Assembly: GCA_015680685.1 (NCBI GenBank)
Contig: MNCI01023905.1
Span: 16,628 to 46,086 of the forward strand
From: Gnetum montanum
Lineage: Eukaryota; Streptophyta; Gnetopsida; Gnetales; Gnetaceae
Reading direction: 5' to 3'
Length of the DNA: 29,459 nucleotides
A program made the position numbers and the translations under genes. Below the pieces are notes generated by a model. The model was given only the letters and a program-made list of their open reading frames with translations. It made no database searches and had not been told where the DNA came from. Below, piece by piece: positions 29,241 to 29,459 of this stretch (positions are counted from its first letter, which is position 1; each line of letters opens with the position of its first letter).

Positions 29241-29459
29241 TATGAATACATTATAATATGCCTTGTAGTCCCTAAAGCTTATTAAGGTTAGTAGGCACTA
29301 CCAAGTTGGATATGGCCCTAACCTTAGCATGATTGACATGTATCCCTACTTCAAATACTACAAAGCTAAGCATCTTATTGATCTTGACATCAAGACGCAC
29401 TTCTTAGGATTGAACCTAAGCTCATACTTGAGGCATCATTTAAGTACAAGATCAAGGTC
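29240..29459 (-). pseudogene. Reverse transcriptase C-terminal part, copy 3, cut by window edge
   Basis: The minus strand reads LKYELRFNPKKCVL and the following thumb region in several frames. It aligns by eye with 12960-13150 and 26290-26480 but is more diverged from both than they are from each other. It continues beyond the window. Confidence 0.75.

Overview
The window looks like nuclear DNA from a plant with a large, repeat-rich genome. A conifer or other gymnosperm is my best guess, but this is inference from style only: AT-rich, CpG-poor, decayed Ty3/gypsy retroelements with very little genic DNA. I see no bacterial or organellar signature, no tRNA or rRNA, and no intact host gene. Almost every coding stretch is broken by stops and frameshifts. 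All products below are therefore remnants, named from motifs read by eye.

Region 1 (301-6691) is one well-delimited LTR retrotransposon on the minus strand. It has a 5-bp target duplication (GTAAT), LTR ends TGATGAGT...ACTCATCA, a full left LTR (306-1161) and a truncated right LTR (about 6288-6686). It carries a gag domain whose core is present twice. Behind gag lies a long proline-rich and coiled-coil coding region in place of pol, so it looks like a gag-only, non-autonomous element.

Region 2 (about 6692-11561) is mostly low-copy or unidentified DNA. It holds the last exon of a plant O-methyltransferase (COMT-type) pseudogene on the minus strand (7304-7583) with its 3' splice site and poly(A) signals. 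It also holds a 219-bp tandem duplication (8665-9070), an (AG)10 microsatellite and a 41-45-bp tandem repeat.

Region 3 (about 11562-29459) is a mosaic of related Ty3/gypsy pieces, all with pol on the minus strand. From right to left it contains: copy 3 (RT, RNase H, integrase; runs off the window); a short block of an approximately 183-bp tandem repeat; copy 2 (RT and RNase H, fused to a scrap of integrase); gag plus protease; a block of 29-bp repeats; a seven-exon decayed gene on the PLUS strand (17430-22538); a long block of the 183-bp repeat (13 units); and copy 1 (RT, RNase H, integrase), ending in another 29-bp repeat block. Copies 1 and 2 share the same RNase H/integrase deletion and both lie next to the 183-bp array, so they descend from one rearranged ancestor.

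The most unusual object is the plus-strand multi-exon gene embedded antisense among the gypsy blocks. Five of its six introns keep GT-AG ends that join the reading frame in phase. A gene lying antisense to a retroelement could keep its introns through transposition, because the copied RNA is the opposite strand. I do not recognise its product.
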